From Amorphophallus konjac (lineage: Eukaryota > Streptophyta > Magnoliopsida > Alismatales > Araceae): a DNA stretch of 64,000 nt. The notes beneath the pieces are model-generated. The model ran no database searches. It was not told the DNA's origin and saw only the letters and a program-made list of their open reading frames with translations. The stretch is from positions 348,104,243 to 348,168,242 of the forward strand of contig CM040121.1 of assembly GCA_022559845.1 (NCBI GenBank), in the 5' to 3' direction. The translations under genes were made by a program, and so were the position numbers. Shown piece by piece: positions 63,496-64,000 of this stretch (position 1 is its first letter; every line of letters starts with the position of its first letter).

Positions 63496-64000
63496 CCCAA
63501 AAATCAAACTTCTCCACTGAATTTAATGTTCTAAGAAGAGAATTCTAATTTTTCATCTTAACCTATGGTGGGCTATGATCTGGGGTTTCAATTTTGTGAC
63601 AATCTTCTAGAAATGGGACTAATTTAATCATATAAATGGGTGTTTAACATGTGCGGCAAATTTTAGGCCTATTGAACCCTTTTTAGCCCATTAACCCATA
63701 ATCCAGCCCATTATGGGTTATCCAATGGCCTAATTATAAATCATAATCCATTCTAGGAAATTTAATTAGGTCTTAATATAATTTTTTAAATTTAAAATAT
63801 TTAATTTTAATTTATTTCAAGAAAAACTCAATTATCTAGTTTATTTTATATAGTAATAATATAATTTCATCATTTCATGAATATTATCATTATTTAACTC
63901 AATATAAATATTTATCTATTTATCTCTTCCTTGGGTTTCTACGGTGCACCTCTGAGCCCGGTCATCTCTGCCAAACCTCGCCATAGCTGCAAGACAATTG
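63496..64000 (-). other. AT-rich continuation of chromovirus-type LTR (U3 side)
   Basis: No gene. It continues the sequence broken at 53,461 (GTCAAGATTCCTTT joins CCCCAAAAATC). It contains TAGCCCATTAACCCATAATCC-like repeats near 63,690-63,720 and runs out of the window without an LTR edge. Confidence 0.45.

Larger units (their letters stand above)
45476..64000 (-). mobile_element. Chromovirus (Tekay/Del-like) LTR, minus strand, split by three insertions
   Basis: On the minus strand the sequence ends ...CACATCGGGGCATGACA at 45,476, a typical 3' edge of such LTRs. The own sequence is 45,476-45,519, 47,593-48,641, 52,257-53,456 and 63,496 to the window end. Removing the insertions and one copy of each duplication gives continuous sequence. 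A TATA box (CCTATAAATAGG, minus) lies at 53,417-53,428 and the motif GGGTGAGAAAACGCTCAGTAGG at about 47,850 is common in these LTRs. No primer-binding site is seen left of 45,476, so this is a solo LTR or a 3' LTR. The other edge is outside the window. Confidence 0.6.

Noticed and set aside
63950..63955. GTGCA near the right end as partner duplication for the LTR at 45,476
   Set aside because: The preceding bases (CTACG) are not a CA terminus, so the LTR does not end there.

Overview
This window is flowering-plant nuclear DNA made almost entirely of LTR retrotransposons nested in one another. I see no ordinary host gene, no rRNA or tRNA gene, and no bacterial feature. Evidence for a plant: Tat/Ogre-type Ty3/gypsy proteins with a second RNase H domain, SIRE/Maximus-like copia LTRs with an initiator-Met primer-binding site, plant-type introns of about 60-100 bp, and genes carrying the plant mobile domain (PMD). 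The species cannot be told from the sequence.

Layout. (1) 1 to about 9.2 kb: the 5' part of a minus-strand Tat-like element. It has a long LTR (6868 to about 9.2 kb) with a 105-bp tandem array, a primer-binding site, a 1,271-codon proline-rich frame cut by one stop codon, and a decayed integrase. Its RT is missing and its 3' LTR lies left of the window. (2) 9.6-11.97 kb: the 3' half of a spliced PMD-type gene (copy A, plus strand). (3) About 12-13.75 kb: AT-rich repeat and the 3' part of a copia LTR. (4) 13,752-38,782: a 25,031-bp giant Tat/Ogre-like element on the minus strand. It has matching LTRs of 2.84 and 2.80 kb and a perfect CCAAC target duplication. Its gag-pol (35,868 to 26,521) is one reading frame of about 3,116 codons with ten stop codons and no frameshift. 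On the opposite strand, between pol and the 3' LTR, it carries a spliced PMD gene (17,370-22,540), followed by about 4 kb of tandem repeats. (5) 38.79-45.47 kb: another PMD gene (copy B, minus strand), with about 2.3 kb of foreign DNA in one intron. (6) 45,476 to beyond 64,000: a chromovirus-type LTR (minus) broken by three insertions: a copia solo LTR (45,520-47,587, TSD GTAAC), a 3.6-kb solo LTR (48,647-52,251, TSD GGGAC), and a gag-only copia derivative (53,462-63,490, TSD CTTTC).

How the parts work together: the retroelement proteins (gag, protease, RT, RNase H, integrase) form the usual copy-and-paste machinery, here disabled by stops. The PMD genes are extra cargo of the Tat lineage, antisense to gag-pol and with their own introns and 3' end. 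The most interesting signals are the three related PMD cargo genes, the nonsense-only decay of the giant gag-pol, and several arrays of short palindromes or hairpins inside LTRs. The U5 hairpin of the copia LTRs shows compensatory change between families.
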